NCBI GenBank assembly: GCA_015680905.1
Contig: CM027379.1
Coordinates: 95,345,001 to 95,409,000 of the forward strand
Direction: 5' to 3'
Source: Coptis chinensis
Taxonomy: Eukaryota; Streptophyta; Magnoliopsida; Ranunculales; Ranunculaceae
Length of the DNA stretch: 64,000 bases
The notes under the pieces were generated by a model that was given only the letters and a program-made list of their open reading frames with translations, ran no database searches and was not told the DNA's origin. The position numbers and the translations under genes are program-made. Positions 1 to 12,587 of this stretch are shown here, one piece after another. Numbering within the stretch: position 1 is the stretch's first letter; every line of letters starts with the position of its first letter.

Positions 1-1138
1 ACTAACAGTAATTAAAGACCGACTTCGCTATTTCTGATCAAATCGCCCAATTACCGAATTGCTCACAAAAACCTTTTTAGTTCTATTTAAAACACTACTT
101 ACCTGAACGAGAACCAAAAAAAAGAACCAAAGACCGAAATTCCTTGTTCTAATCAAACTGATCCAGTTCGAAACTCTCGCTACCAGATTAGAAACTTCGA
201 ATTCCATTCCAAATCAAACTCTCGATGTTAATCCATTATATATAGAAGAGAAAAACCAAATTTAAAGTGTGGGAATAGAAGAAAGAGAATAGGGAGAGAC
301 AGAAAAGTGGAGCTCGAGTTAGTACGCGGATTAAAGCTTGGGGATAGAATGAATTGGAGAAGAAGACTTCAACGCGAGACTATGGTTTTTGCAATGATTA
401 ATTCTTCTTTTGATTTCATTTTTCTGTTCATTGTTATGTATAGCTAAACTCCAAGTCTAGGGCAGATGAAACCTTAGGCTAATGTTGTGTTTGTTGGGAT
501 TAATTTCGATGATTCCAGTTAGTTCAAATTGATATATTCTTCTAGTTTTATGTATTGATAGCTAGCTTATATTTTTCATATAGTATGTCACGCATGCTTT
601 ATAGTTCGATATTCATTGCTATTAGTTAAGCTTGTTTTAACTGTTGACGTCAAATTTAGATATTATTCGTGCCGTAAAAAGACGAGTAATCTTTTAAGTT
701 TGATCTGTAGTGCTGAAACTTTAGAAGATACATATTTAGTTAAAAGTTGTCACGATCATATTTTCGAGAAAGCAAGGGTTAACTTTCCCTCGTGCTACTC
801 GTATTAAATCTGAAATATTAAAATTACTCCTAGAAATATAAACAAAAGTCTAAGGTGGATTCAACAGTCCTAGAATTCTCTCCATTTGATAAAACCCAAT
901 TATTTAGTTTATAGTTTTCGTAGTTAAAATAGTTTAGTGAGTAGTTAATTCAATTTTCCATAAAAAGAATATTGTCTGAATTAGTTAAGCATAATTTTAA
1001 TACTCGTTTGTCCTAAGTAGCAATCCCTGTGGGATCGACCCGTTTGCCGTCGCAACTATTTTCAATGATAGTTGTGCGCTTGCGGTTTAACTAGGGTTAG
1101 ATTAGTCTATTTAATTTAGGCCGACCAAATTCCTACCA
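1..1138 (+). repeat. Left LTR of G1 (5' part outside the window)
   Basis: The sequence from base 1 matches 10442 onward nearly base for base (both run through GACCGACTTCGCTATTT and TATATATAGAAGAGAAAAACC). The LTR ends near CCTACCA at 1138, just before the primer-binding site. By comparison with the right copy, about 766 bases of this LTR lie outside the window, giving a full LTR of roughly 1.9 kb. Confidence 0.88.
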
Positions 1139-1144
1139 AGTTTT

Positions 1145-1162
1145 TGGCGCTGCTGTCGGGGA
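1145..1162 (+). other. Primer-binding site of G1, tRNA-Asp type
   Basis: TGGCGCTGCTGTCGGGGA closely matches the complement of the plant tRNA-Asp 3' end (TGGCGCCGTTGCCGGGGA), the usual primer of Athila-like elements. It sits 6 bases inside the end of the left LTR, which fixes the LTR boundary. Confidence 0.8.
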
Positions 1163-1758
1163 TTGAAATGGTGCAATCGAGTTTTAGGGTCTTACTTAAC
1201 GTAATTTATAGTTTAGGTTTAGTTGTAGTTTAGTTTTATTCCGTAGTCTAAGTGTTTGCTTTTGATTTTTACAGGTTTAGGAAAAGAAAAAAATATATAT
1301 TAGAGCATACAGGTTCGAAGCTTAATAGAGAAGAATCAAAGGAGTTTGCTTGTCGTCACCCGGCGTCGCAAGTGGTCCTTGAAGGCTCACGCCGGAGGTA
1401 TGCTTTTAACTTTGTGGGGTTGAACTTGTGTGTTTGTTTGTTTTCGTATTTTTTCTTGCATTTAGGATTGGTTAAGTTACCTTTGACCAGCCTTAGGCAT
1501 ATTGCATTAGGACAGGTTTTAGCCCGCTCACTAGGAAAGCTCGTTTGACATGTGGATCGAGTGACGGTGTTTCTAGCACAAGAAATGGGAATCGTGTTAT
1601 CCAGGTTTAGGAGCACTTATTTTAAACCTTAATTAAAAATTCAATTCGGTTTGAGATTTGTTTCTTATTTTCTGTGATTGTGCATCATCCCGCATCTTTC
1701 ATTTTACGTCCGTTGTCTTTCATTGTAGAGTTAGGTTTTCATCATCTAGAGTCAGAAG
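1163..1758 (+). other. Untranslated leader of G1
   Basis: About 600 bases between primer site and the first gag ATG. Open frames on both strands here show no recognisable motif. A long leader is usual in Athila-like elements. I see nothing else in it. Confidence 0.5.
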
Positions 1759-3660
1759 TTGTGTATGGTAGAAAGCCATTCTGAAAATCCTGATATAGCA
1801 CCTTTTGATCCGGAAATTGAAAGAACATTTCATAAGGGACCTACTAACCCAAACCAAGGCGAGTTAGAAAAGCATTTGTTAGAAATGGCAGCAGAGCCCG
1901 AAGTTAAAACCCTTAAGGACTACTATTATCTAGTTCTTAATTCTAATCCTTCTTGCATAGATTTGCCTGCGTGTGATGCTAATTTTGAGTTAAGGGCAGC
2001 CATCATAAACTTGCTTCCCCAATTCCATGGTCTTGATTCCGAAGACCCTTATCTTCACGTCAAGGAATTCTTAGATATATGTGGTACTCTTAACTTCCCT
2101 AGAGTCCAACCAGAGATTATCAAACTCCGTCTCTTTCCTTTTCACTGAAGGATAAGGCAAAGTTGTGGTTGAATTCCTTAGAGTCTAAGTCTATCACTAC
2201 TTGGGATGAGTTGAACATTAAGTTTCTCATTAAATTATTTCCCATGCACAAGACTACTAGCCTTCGGTGACAGATCATCCATTTTACTCAAAAAGAGGGT
2301 GAAGAGTTTTATATATGTTGGGAGAGATTTAAAGATCTTCTTTTGAGTTGTCCTCACCATAATTTTGTGAAATGGAATTAGTGCAATTTTTCTTTGAGGG
2401 GTTGTCGATTTCTGCTTAATCGGTTTGTTGAGTCCCGGTGGAAGCGGGGATATCCTCTCTTTGCAGAGGAGGCAGCTTGGAAACTTCTTGAGACAATCTC
2501 GCTAAAAGTTCTCAGCAATGGGAATCTCTAGGGAGGGTCTATGATAGAAGTGTACAAGTAGCTTCTGAACCAAAGAAGGGTGGTGTTTATGAGGTGAGAG
2601 GCGATTTTAAGATGAGTGCCAAACTAGCCAATCTTGCTAGGGAGGTGGAATCCTTGAAGTTAAAAGGGGAGAGTTCTCATGTCAAGTCAGTTAGTCAAGT
2701 ATGTCAGCTATGTGAAAGTCCCGAGCACACAGGCCAAACGTGTCCTTCTATCTTTGCATTCAATGAGTGTATAGTTGAACAAGCTAATGCACTCAACACA
2801 TATAATAAGAAACCATTTGGTGACCCATACTCTAACACATATAACCCTGGATGGAGGAATCATCCCAATTTCTCATGGAAAAATGGGCCGCATCAAACTG
2901 ATCCAGGGGTGTCACCTGTGAATCCTCCTTCCCAGTCATATGCTCAAGTTCCTTCCAACCAATTTCAGCAATACCAACAACCACCTCCACCATCTAAGAA
3001 ACCATCTCTTGAGGACACTCTTAGTCTTTTCATGCAGAGTTCCCTTCAATTTCATCAAGACACCCAACGATTTCAAAAGGATACCCAACAGAGTTTGCAT
3101 TCAAACGCTCAATCTATTGCGAAGTTGGAAATTCAAATGGGTCAAATCACTAATACTTTGAATGAGAGGAAAAATGGTAGGTTTCCTAGTAAACCAGTGG
3201 CTAATCCAAAGGGACAGTACGAAATAGTCTCTAACTTGAGCCAAGAGCACCACCAGGAGCAAGCCAAGTCCATTACTATTCTTAGAAGTGGTAAACATAT
3301 TGATAATAGGGTTGAGATGCCTAGGGATGTTGAGGTCAGATCTGATCATATAGAGTGTGAGGGCGAGAAAAGTGATATAAGTGGTTCTAATATTCGTGAT
3401 GTTGCTAAGAAGTGCTTAGAGCCTCCTACGTCTTTCGAGTCTAGTCATGTACCATCTTATATACCAAAAGCCCCTTTTCCTGAGAGGTTAGTTCAGGCTA
3501 AGAAAGGAAATACTTTTAATGAGATAATGGAGATGTTTAAGCAAGTTCATATTAATATTCCGTTACTTGATGCTATAAAACAAGTTCCTTCTTATGTCAA
3601 GTTTCTTAAGGATATGTGTACGCAAAAACGTAAGTTGAATGTGCACAAGAAAGCTTTCCT
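1759..3660 (+). pseudogene. G1 gag (capsid/nucleocapsid), broken
   Basis: Retrotransposon gag. The first open block (1759-2148) ends where a base loss shifts the frame just before the conserved LKDKAKLWLNSL segment (from about 2145). That segment continues through TWDELNIKFL and an in-frame TGA at 2268-2270, then a second frame break near 2378. From 2594 the frame reopens and carries a CCHC zinc knuckle (CQLCESPEHTGQTC, spacing C-x2-C-x4-H-x4-C) at about 2704-2745, followed by the Athila-like DPYSNTYNPGWRNHPNF block and a glutamine/proline-rich tail. The ATG at 1759 was taken as start because it is the first in the frame; one two codons further is equally possible. It would package element RNA in virus-like particles if intact. 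Confidence 0.85.
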
Positions 3661-4140
3661 TACTGAGCAAGTGAGTTCGATTATTCAAAACCGCACTCCA
3701 CCTAAGTTTAGAGATCCAGGATACCCTACTATTTCTTGTGTTATAGGTGATCATATGATTGAGAAGGCATTACTTGATTTGGGGGCTAGTGTTAATTTGT
3801 TACCTTATTCAGTTTACTTATAGCTTGGTCTTGGTAAATTGAAACCTACATCGATTACACTTCAACTGGTGGATAGGTCTGTCAGGGTTCCACGTGGTAT
3901 TGTTGAAGATGTTTTGATTCAGGTTGATAAATTTTATTTCCCAGTTGATTTTATTGTTCTAGAAACACAACTTGTTCAAGATCTTAAACACCATATTCCT
4001 GTCATCTTAGGTCGTCTATTTTTGGCCACATCCAATGCCATCATTAACTGTCGTAATGGAATGTTGAAGCTTTCTTTTGGTAATATGACTACAGAACTTA
4101 ATGTGTTTAATGTGAGTCAGCAACCTCCTAAACCTGATGA
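3661..4140 (+). pseudogene. G1 aspartic protease, broken
   Basis: The catalytic region reads LLDLGASVNLLP (about 3772-3807), with DLGA in the place of the DTG/DSG of typical aspartic proteases, as is common in Athila-like elements. An in-frame TAG at 3821-3823 replaces what is normally a glutamine codon. After it, ITLQLVDRSVRVPRGIVEDV and VILGRLFLATSNAIINC give the flap and second conserved block. The function would be polyprotein maturation. The stop makes it inactive as a continuous protein. Confidence 0.85.
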
Positions 4141-4439
4141 TCTTTGGGATGTTAATCTTATTGACAGTGTGGTTCACAAGACTTTCTTGGAAAGTTATTC
4201 AGATGACCCTTTTGAGTCTTGTTTAACTCACTTTGGTGGTGATTTTGATGTGGATAATTCTATTTGTGAAGTAAATGCTTTGCTTGATGCCACCCCAATC
4301 TTAGATACTAATAAGTGGAAAACCAAGGTAGAACCTCTTACTCCTTCTGAGTCTAAACCAGTTCCTTCCATAGAGAGTCCTCCTAAACTTGAGTTGAAAC
4401 CATTACCTGATACTCTTAAGTATGTCTTTTTGGGGCCTA

Positions 4440-5540
4440 ATGAGACCTTGCCTGTTATTATTGCTTCTAATCTTGATAGTGAACAAGAGAGTAAATTGCT
4501 TAGGGTTTTTAAAGACCATAAGACAGCTTTAGGGTGGACTATTGCTGATATTAACGGGATAAGCCCCACTAATTATATGCATCATATTCATCTAGAGGAG
4601 AATGCTAAACCAACCCATGAATTCCAGAGACGGCTTAATCCTAACATGAGAGAGGTAGTGAGAGCCGAGGTTCTCCAAGTTGTTAGATGTGGGTATCATT
4701 TACCCCATCTCCGATAGTAAATGGGTGAGTCCGGTTCAGGTTGTCCCTAAGAAGTTTAGTATTACAGTAGTTAAGAATGCGAATGGCGAGTTAGTTCCTA
4801 CCCGTATGACTACTGGGTAGCATTTTTGCATTGACTATCGTAAGTTGAATCTAACCACTAGGAAAGATCACTTTCCTCTTCCTTTTATTGACCAGATGCT
4901 TGAACGGTTAGCCGGTCATAAGTATTACTACTTTCTCGATGGTTATTCCGGTTATTACCAAATATGTATTACACCTGAAGATCAAGAAAAGACTACATTT
5001 ACTTGTCCTTTTGGAACTTTTGCCTACCGTCGTATGCCATTTGGGTTATGTAATGCACCTAGTACCTTCTAGAGATGCATGCTTAGCATTTTTTTTCTGA
5101 CATGGTAGAAAGGTTTCTTGAGGTGTTTATGGATGATTTCTCCGTATTTGGTGATTCTTTTGATGAGGGTTTGCACCATTTGGAATTAGTGTTAATTAGG
5201 TGCAAGGAGAAGAATCTTGTGTTGAATTGGGAGAAGTGTCATTTTATGGTTCAACAGGGTATTGTTCTTGGTCATATTGTTTCTACTAAAGGAATTGAGG
5301 TCGATAAGGCCAAGATTGATGTCATTTCTAGTCTTCCACCACCTAAGACTGTGAAAGATATTAGGTCTTTTTTAGGTCATGCTGGATTTTATAGGCGATT
5401 TATTAAGGACTTTAGCAAGATTTCTCGTCCCCTATGCAATGTACTTGGTAAGGACGTCGATTTTGTCTTTGATGATGATTGTCTGAAAGCTTTTGAGAAG
5501 CTTAAGCATTTATTGACTACCGCTCCTATCATACAACCAC
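4440..5540 (+). pseudogene. G1 reverse transcriptase, broken
   Basis: Conserved RT blocks appear in order: LGWTIADINGISP (4530), the KWVSPVQVVPKK block in another frame after about 4715, CIDYRKLN (about 4828), FPLPFIDQMLERLAG, FLDGYSGYYQI, TFTCPFGTFAYRRMPFGLCNAP (4998-5060) and the catalytic FMDD (5128-5139, in place of YVDD). Then comes the thumb block IVSTKGIEVDKAKI with RSFLGHAGFYRRFIKDFS. Defects include a frameshift near 4700-4717, a TAG at 4818-4820 where tryptophan is expected, and a TAG at 5070-5072 where glutamine is expected. Confidence 0.9.
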
Positions 5541-5940
5541 CTGATTGGAGTGTACCTTTTGAGTTAATGTGTGATGCGTCGGACTATGCTATTGGGGCTG
5601 TTTTAGGTCAACGGTTTGATAAGTTGGCCCATGTAATTTATTATGCTAGTTGAACTCTTAATGATGCCCAAATGAATTACACTACAACCAAGAAAGAGTT
5701 GTTAGCTGTTGTGTTTGCTTTAGACAAGTTTAGGTCCTATCTCATAGGGTCTAAGGTTGTCGTGTTTACTGATCATTTGGCTTTGAAGTATCTTTTTTCT
5801 AAAAAGGATGCTAAAACACGTCTTATTCGTTGGGTCCTCTTATTACAAGAGTTTGACATTGAGATTAGGGATAAAAAGGGTACAGAGAACGTGGTCGCTG
5901 ACCACTTGTCTAGGCTTATAGTAGAGACTTCTACTAGTCT
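5541..5940 (+). pseudogene. G1 RNase H, broken
   Basis: The catalytic aspartate region CDASDYAIGAVLGQ is at about 5572-5613. [20 protein letters not shown] (from 5684) and [20 protein letters not shown] follow, and [14 protein letters not shown] closes the domain. A TGA at 5651-5653 interrupts YYAS-TLNDAQ, where an arginine codon (CGA) is usual. It would degrade the RNA strand of the cDNA hybrid. Confidence 0.88.
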
Positions 5941-6061
5941 TTTGCCTTTGAATGAGTCCTTCCCTGATGAGCAACTTTTTGTTGTCTCCCAGTTGCCTTG
6001 GTATGCAAATATTGTTAATTATCTTGTTATAGGTCAGTTTCCTTCTCATTAGAGAAAACAA

Positions 6062-7287
6062 GATAAATATAAGTTTCTTGCTGAGGTTAAGTATTTTTTC
6101 TGGGATGACCCATACTTGTTTAAGTCATGCCCTGATCAGATTGTTAAGAGATGTGTTCCTGAGAGTGAGTTTCATAGTATTCTCTTCTTTTGCCATGACC
6201 ATGCATGTGGTGGTCACTTTGGTCCTAAGAAGGCGGCTGCTAAGGTTTTGCAGTGTGGTTTTTATTGGCCTACTCTCTTTAGAGATGCACATGAGTTTTG
6301 TTTAGGATGTGATCGATGCCAGCGTACGGCTAATATTTCCCATAGGAACATGATGCCTCTTTCCCCTATTTTGGTTGTTGAGCTTTTTAATGTGTGGGGT
6401 ATAGACTTCATGGGTCCTTTTCCTCCTTCCTTTGGCTATCTTTATATCCTCGTCGCGGTAGATTATGTTTCTAAATGGGTTGAGGCGGTGCCATGTAAAA
6501 CGAATGATCACAAGGTTGTAGTTAACTTTTTGAAATATAATATATTTTCTCATTTTGGTACTCCTCGTGCAATTATAAATGATAATGGTACTCATTTTAC
6601 AAATCGTGCGTTTGAATCTTTAATGAAAAAGTACTCTACTACTCATAAACTTGCTACCCCATACCATCCCCAAACTAGTGGCCAAGTTGAAGTATCTAAT
6701 AGGAAAATTAAACGGATTTTAGAAAAGATGGTACGACCTGACCGTAAGGATTGGTCTCAACGTCTTAATGATTCCCTTTGGGCTTATAGGACTGCTTATA
6801 AGACTCCCATTGGTATGTCTCCTTATAGGCTTGTGTTTGGGAAGGCATGTCATTTGCCTGTAGAATTAGAACATCGTGCTTTTTGGGCCATTAAAACTTT
6901 TAACTTTGACATGCGTAGAGCAGGTTCACAATGTAAGCTCCAATTGAATGAGTTAGTTGAGTTAAGGAATGAGGCATATGAGAATGCCAAGATTTACAAA
7001 GAGCGGACTAAGATTTTTCATGATAAATCTATTCTTCGCAAGTCTTTTGAACTTAATCAAAAAGTTTTGCTATATAATTCTCGTTTGCGTCTTTTTCCTG
7101 GTAAGTTACGTTCTAGGTGGACTGGTCCTTTCAAACTGTTTTTCCTCATGGTGCTGTTGAGATAGAGGATCATATGGATGGTCGTGTGTTTAAGGTTAAT
7201 GGTGAACGCTTGAAACAGTATCTTGATAGTTTTGCTAATAAGGATGTGGAAGAGGTGGATCTTATTGATCCTATTTATCATGACTGA
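6062..7287 (+). pseudogene. G1 integrase, one late frameshift
   Basis: The zinc-binding HHCC domain is present ([11 protein letters not shown] ... CLGCDRCQR, 6191-6330). The DDE core has its first aspartate in IDFMGPFPP (6401), the second in INDNGTHF (6573) and the glutamate in [14 protein letters not shown]. The C-terminal [11 protein letters not shown] block is at 7098-7130. A frameshift near 7137 moves the end (FPHGAVEI to IDPIYHD, stop at 7285-7287) into another frame. No chromodomain follows. The preceding frame ends at a TAG at 6050-6052. Confidence 0.9.
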
Positions 7288-9664
7288 ATGGGTATGCTTG
7301 TTGTATTTTAGTAGTTTAGATTTTGTTTTTCTTTTGTAAGAGTCGCTTCGCATTGTTCCCAAATATTTCATTCTAGCCCCTAGTCTCCATTTGGGCTAAC
7401 CAATGAGAAACATATTATTGTGATTTTCAGGTTATGACAGGTTTTATATTTATGAAATGTCGAAAAATCTGAGAGGAGACTCTCATTTAATTTTTTGAAT
7501 TTTGGGGCATTCATTTTATGTTTCGTTGGTAGACAAAGTGCTAATCTAAGAATTTGGGTGGGCGCATTCATTAAATGCATTAGAGACGTTAATCAGTAGG
7601 CGCTTTATGGGAGGCAACCCATGTTTTTATTTTTGTTGAGTCTTTTGTGCACGTGTATCATGCATTCCACTCTAGCACCTTTTCTCCGCCTTTTTGGAGA
7701 CATGTAACTCTATGGGATGAGACACATGACACATTTTAGTCATTGTAGTAACTTGATTCCTCTTTTATATTATCATTGATATATCTTTTGTGAGGTACTA
7801 ATTTCTACAGGTGACTCAAAGATATTATTTTTCGTTTTTGGAAGCTCTTGGTAACCTCTTTCCTTATATACTTTTACTTGTCCATGTTGTTATCTTTTAA
7901 ATTACGCGTCTATGTTAACATTGAAGACAATGTCTATAAGAAGTTTGGGGGTGGGAACAAAATGTTTGTTTAGCGAAAAATAAATATGTCCAACATGGTA
8001 TGATTAATGGTGATTTTCTATGATGAGAAATTTTAAAAAAATTGATTTCTAAAGCCCACTAATTTTCAAGGAATCTATGAAGTTAAGAGTCACTTTTGAA
8101 GTCACTGTTGCTTAGACTATTTTCTACCTCTAGAAATAGATTTTATTGATGAAAGTCTAAGCCAAAGTAAAATTTGCACTATTAGCCACCTGATACACGT
8201 CAAATTGAAGAGTAATTTAATCTCCTAGTGAATGAGAAGAGGAATATAGAGACTTAACCCGTGAGACTTGAGCCTTTGAATTTCTTGGAGAGTCTTTACG
8301 TAAATTCAGAGTCCAAGTTGACTCATTCATTCTTCTGTGCTGAAATTCGTTGTATAGTCTCATTTTTTTTTTCTTGTTTTGGTCGATCACGAAGTGACAT
8401 CAACTGGGGAGATAGCCATTAGGTCTTGTAGTATATTCGAAGTGGAATATCATACTGATAAGTCAAGTAGTGAACCAATTAGCCTTTATTTATACCACCT
8501 AGTAGGATCATCATGTTAACCCTTTTGAGCCTTATATATCAAGCCTTTTCTTCTTAAACCAATTATCCTTAACCCAACTCCAAATAAGGAGTGTAAACCC
8601 ATATTATTGGCCTTACCCATATTTCTGAGGATTTCTAAAGGACTAAAGAGAAAGCTAGAAGAAGAAAATTCTGAAGGAAAATTTACCAAAATCAAATGAA
8701 GAAAATCATTCCTTTTGCTCAAAGTGATTCAATTGAAAAAAAAAAAAAAAAAAAAAAAAAATAAATATATATATATATATATATATATAAGAAAAAGAAA
8801 AAGAAAAAGAAATCATTGAGTAGAAATAGTGAGAAAGTCAAGTAACGTGGTCTACAAAGTGAAGAAATCTTCCAAGAAGGTCAAGTACAAGATGGTCTTT
8901 AGTTTATTCTCACAAATTTTTTATTCCTTTTTACCATTTTCTTGTCAACTTATCCTAAGCCCCGTCTTAATACCCAGACTTATCACAAAAGTATGATATG
9001 AAGTGTAGAATAGGTGAGAGGATGCTAAAGTGAAGGACCCAACACTTCACATGTGATTGACATTCTTTTCATGAGACTAATTTGTTTTTGAAATTTCATA
9101 TGTCCGTCTTTCTGGCTAAGTATGTGGGATGTTCTATTATTTTACTCATTTCCCTGCATACAGAGGTACAATTGAAACTTATCTAAGAGAGAGACTTTCT
9201 TGTGAGTGTATGAATGGTGAGGATTGAGGTTGATATATTCTTTGGATAGTAAGTTAGGAATTCCGTTACTTGGATAAGAGATTGTATCAGTTTGACTAAA
9301 CACACACACGCTTTGGTTTGGAGTAGTAGTAAATCTTTTCTATCTTTGGAAGTAGTTATGAGTCTTCGTGATGATGATGTAAACTGTGATAATTGCTGAT
9401 TTTTGAACTTGTTTAGTAGTGGGCGAAAAAGTTTTTATCTCTAAGAAAATTATATCACCAATTGTTATGCTATGTTAATGTTTGTGGGTACCGTTTCTGA
9501 AAACCCTCACGAGACTAAACTCGTCCACTAGGGGTAACCTAGGGGTTTAAAAGGTTTGTTACACATGCTAAGTGTAATCGTGATTCCTACGAAAGTGAGT
9601 TAGGATTTTTGTTTTTGTTATTAGTTTAGTTTTAGTTTTGCTCGAGGACTAGCAAAATATAATT
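7288..9664 (+). other. Long non-coding 3' region of G1
   Basis: About 2.4 kb between the integrase stop and the polypurine tract with only short frames and no motif. It includes the line GAAGTTTGGGGGTGGGAAC at about 7937, a purine tract that resembles an internal second polypurine tract. No envelope-like ORF is recognisable. Athila-like elements often carry such spacers. Confidence 0.6.
8736..8811. repeat. Poly-A, (AT)n and GAAAAA simple repeats
   Basis: About 25 A residues, then an (AT)n run, then repeated GAAAAA, lying in the non-coding 3' part of G1. Length here is likely unstable and prone to sequencing error. Confidence 0.9.
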
Positions 9665-9675
9665 TTGGGGGTATT
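9665..9675 (+). other. Polypurine tract of G1
   Basis: TTGGGGGTATT directly precedes the TGATAAAGC start of the right LTR, the expected plus-strand priming position. The tract is short and not pure. Confidence 0.65.
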
Positions 9676-11223
9676 TGATAAAGCACATAAATGTAATATA
9701 TTTATGCTCAATTTTATATTAGTTAGTCCGTTTATTTTATTTGTTTGATTTAGTTAGTGTGTTTTTAGTGATTTTGCAGGATCAGAGTTAACTTGATTAA
9801 AAGTGTTGAAACTGTCGAGATTCGAAGATATTAGTATGTGTACGTTGATCTAGTTCAGTGGAGGTATCCTAGGTTGGTCAAGATATTGTTTGCGTGCATT
9901 GGATTTGGCCTTGTTATCTGCTGATGAGAATTTGGACTTGGTACCTTACTACCTCAGCGCCTGATGATCAGTAATAGAGAAACAAGGCTATAACTATGAA
10001 TACAAGGCACATAAAGACGAAACTTAAGTGGAGCCAGCAAAGGGTGGAAGCTTGTTTTCCGCATGAGCCAAGGATCTCTTGACTAAATGGTTAAACATAT
10101 GAGCAAAGGCGTAGATCTGTTTGTTTAAATTATGGGCCGAAATTAGTTATGGCCCATGAGCTTAAGTAGTCACATGACCAACAAGGGGGTGGACCAAGAA
10201 TTACCCAACTAAAACTAAAGCCCATAACCAAACATCAAAGCCCACATTAGTACCTAGCTACCGGACCACTGGATCAAAATAGTTTTCTTCTCCAAATTCA
10301 TTTCGCACTAACAGAACCAAAAATCTCCTCTAGTTACACCGACTAAATCGAAACTTCCAAAACCAAAACAAATACTCCACCTACTCCTACTACCGAATCA
10401 AAGCCAATTGTTATTCTCTATTTCACACAAGTCAAAAGAGAACTAATAGTAATTAAAGACCGACTTCGCTATTTTCGATCAAATCACCCAATTACCGAAT
10501 TGCTCACAAAAACCTTTTTAGTTCTATTTAAAACACTACTTGCCTGAACAGGAACCAAAAAAAAAGAACCAAAGACCGAAATTCCTTGTTCCAATCAAAC
10601 TGATCCAGTTCAAAACTCTCGCTACCGGATTGGAAACTTCGAATTCCATTCCAAATCAAACTCTCGATGTTAATCCATTATATATAGAAGAGAAAAACCA
10701 AATTTAAAGGGTGGGAACAGAAGATAGAGAATAGGGAGAGACAGAAAAGTGGAGCTCGAGTTAGTACGCGGATTAAAGCTTGGGGACAGAACGAATTGGA
10801 GGAGAAGACTTCAACGCGAGAGTACGGTTTTTGCAATGATTAATTCTTCTTTTGATTTCGGTTTTCCGTTCATTGTTATGTATAGCTAAACTCCAAGTCT
10901 AGGGCAGATGAAACCTTAGGCTAATGTTGTGTTTGTTGGGATTAATTTCGATAATTCCAGTTAGTTCAAATTGCTATATCCTTCTAGTTCCATGTATTGA
11001 TAGCTAGCTTATATCTTTCATATAGTATGTCACACATGCTTTATAGTTCGATATTCGTTGCTATTAGTTAAGCTTGTTTTAACTGTTGACGTCAAATTTA
11101 GATATTATTCGTGTCGTAAAAAGACGGTAATTTTTTAAGTATGATCTGTAGTGCCGAAACTTTAGAAGATACATGTTTAGTTAAAAGTTGTCACGATCAT
11201 ATTTTCGAGAAAGCAAGGGTTAC
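9676..11223 (+). repeat. Right LTR of G1, truncated by the G2 insertion
   Basis: Starts TGATAAAGCACATAAATG after the polypurine tract. From 10442 it matches the left LTR to GCAAGGGTTA, where the left copy goes on with ACTTTCCCTC and this copy switches to TGATAAGAGCCC, the start of G2. The missing last 360 or so bases are not seen at the far end of G2. Confidence 0.88.
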
Positions 11224-12585
11224 TGATAAGAGCCCAAAACTGTAGTTTTAACCCCTTAATAATCATACTGTTAGACCAATTATGTGAATAATAAGTAAGA
11301 GTTAACACCGACACGCGTTTTATGCATTTCGGTTTCAAAGTCCATTATGTGCGAAATGTACCACTTTAGCGAGATAAAGGGCGAAAAGTCGAGAACTTCC
11401 GAAAGCCGTATCTTTGGACTCAGACCTCGGAATTGGGCATACCTTATGTCAAAACGACCGGCTCGGAAAGAGCTTTGCAATGGTCCAAGCCTTGACCCAA
11501 TCAGAGGAGCAGAAGTGGACGAAAAGTCTGTGGAAGTCAACTGCAGCTGAAGAGGCCTTTTGGGCCAGAAAGATTGGGTTTTGGGCCTGATTCTCGCCCA
11601 AACCCTGGCTCCAAGCCCATGCACGAATTTTGGATCTGAATGTATAAGAACAAAAGCTTAGCTCTTCATTAATGGTAGATAGTTAGGTTAGAAAATAAAT
11701 TAGATTAGTTAGCCTCCATTAAACCTTAATTCTAGATCTAGTTTTCATTAGTTTAATTAAGTTTAATTTCATTTCAATTCTTGTTCTAGATTAAACTCTC
11801 AAATTATTGTTCTTGATTGATTAGATAATAAAATAGTTATTTTGTCAATTTCGATTTCTAGATCTAAATTCCATTATTGTTCGTTATCATTTCATAGTTA
11901 TTAATTAGATTTCCATTATTGTTTAATTAAATAAATTTCAATGCTTTATATTATGTTTAGTTTTAATATAAATGGAAATGATTATGGAATGATTCAAGGC
12001 TAAACCTCCATTAGAGGGGTTGTGAAGCCTTGATGAAAGCTTGATTCGGGATTATCGTAGAGAATCCGTATTTTCTATTCCACTCTAGAAATGATTAGTT
12101 CACCATGAGAATGGGTTTAATTGTTCACATGCTAGTTATAATTGGTAGAAATGCCATGTATAATTAGGGATTAGGAATAACCAATTGTTTCGCTAAGCAG
12201 TTCATTCGATTCTGACGATTCGTCGTTAGTGGATTAAGTTGAGTTATGGTGGAATCAATCCCCCTCTAACTCCTTATCATAGAATCAACGTAGCATTCCC
12301 GTAGTATTCTGATAACCGACTAGTTGCATCTTGTGGGTAGTTGCATCGTAGTATAATTCTCTTCGTAAAACTCTCATAGACTTAAAAACGACTAGTTAGA
12401 TTAGAAAACATCCATGCTAGAGCACTAGGAGTGGAACGAACTCTATCTACTCCACTATATCTCAATTGGTTGAGAGTAGAATAAAATCTTTGATAAACAA
12501 GATAGCATCATCGTTAAGTTTAGTTTACTTACGTAGTGAACCCGTAGTTCATTTCGTAGGTAGACTATTCATTTTATAGTTATCA
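11224..12585 (+). repeat. Left LTR of G2
   Basis: Begins TGATAAGAG and ends TTATAGTTATCA, so the ends are the short inverted repeat TGATA/TATCA. The match to 22204-22960 includes the blocks GTACCACTTTAGCGAGATAAAG and TTAGCTCTTCATTAATGGTAG. Length is about 1.36 kb. It is preceded by GTTAC of the G1 LTR. Confidence 0.9.
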
Positions 12586-12587
12586 AA

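Larger units (their letters stand above)
1..11223 (+). mobile_element. Athila-like Ty3/gypsy LTR retrotransposon G1, degenerate
   Basis: A gypsy-type element with the order LTR, tRNA-Asp-type primer site, gag, protease, RT, RNase H, integrase, long non-coding 3' region, polypurine tract, LTR. The pol order (integrase after RNase H) defines Ty3/gypsy. There is no chromodomain after integrase, and the gag text around residues DPYSNTYNPGW and the DLGA protease motif point to the Athila/Tat side of the family. The left LTR runs off the window and the right LTR is interrupted at 11223 by element G2. Every ORF is broken, so the element is not autonomous. Clade assignment is from recalled motif patterns, not a tree. 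Confidence 0.9.
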
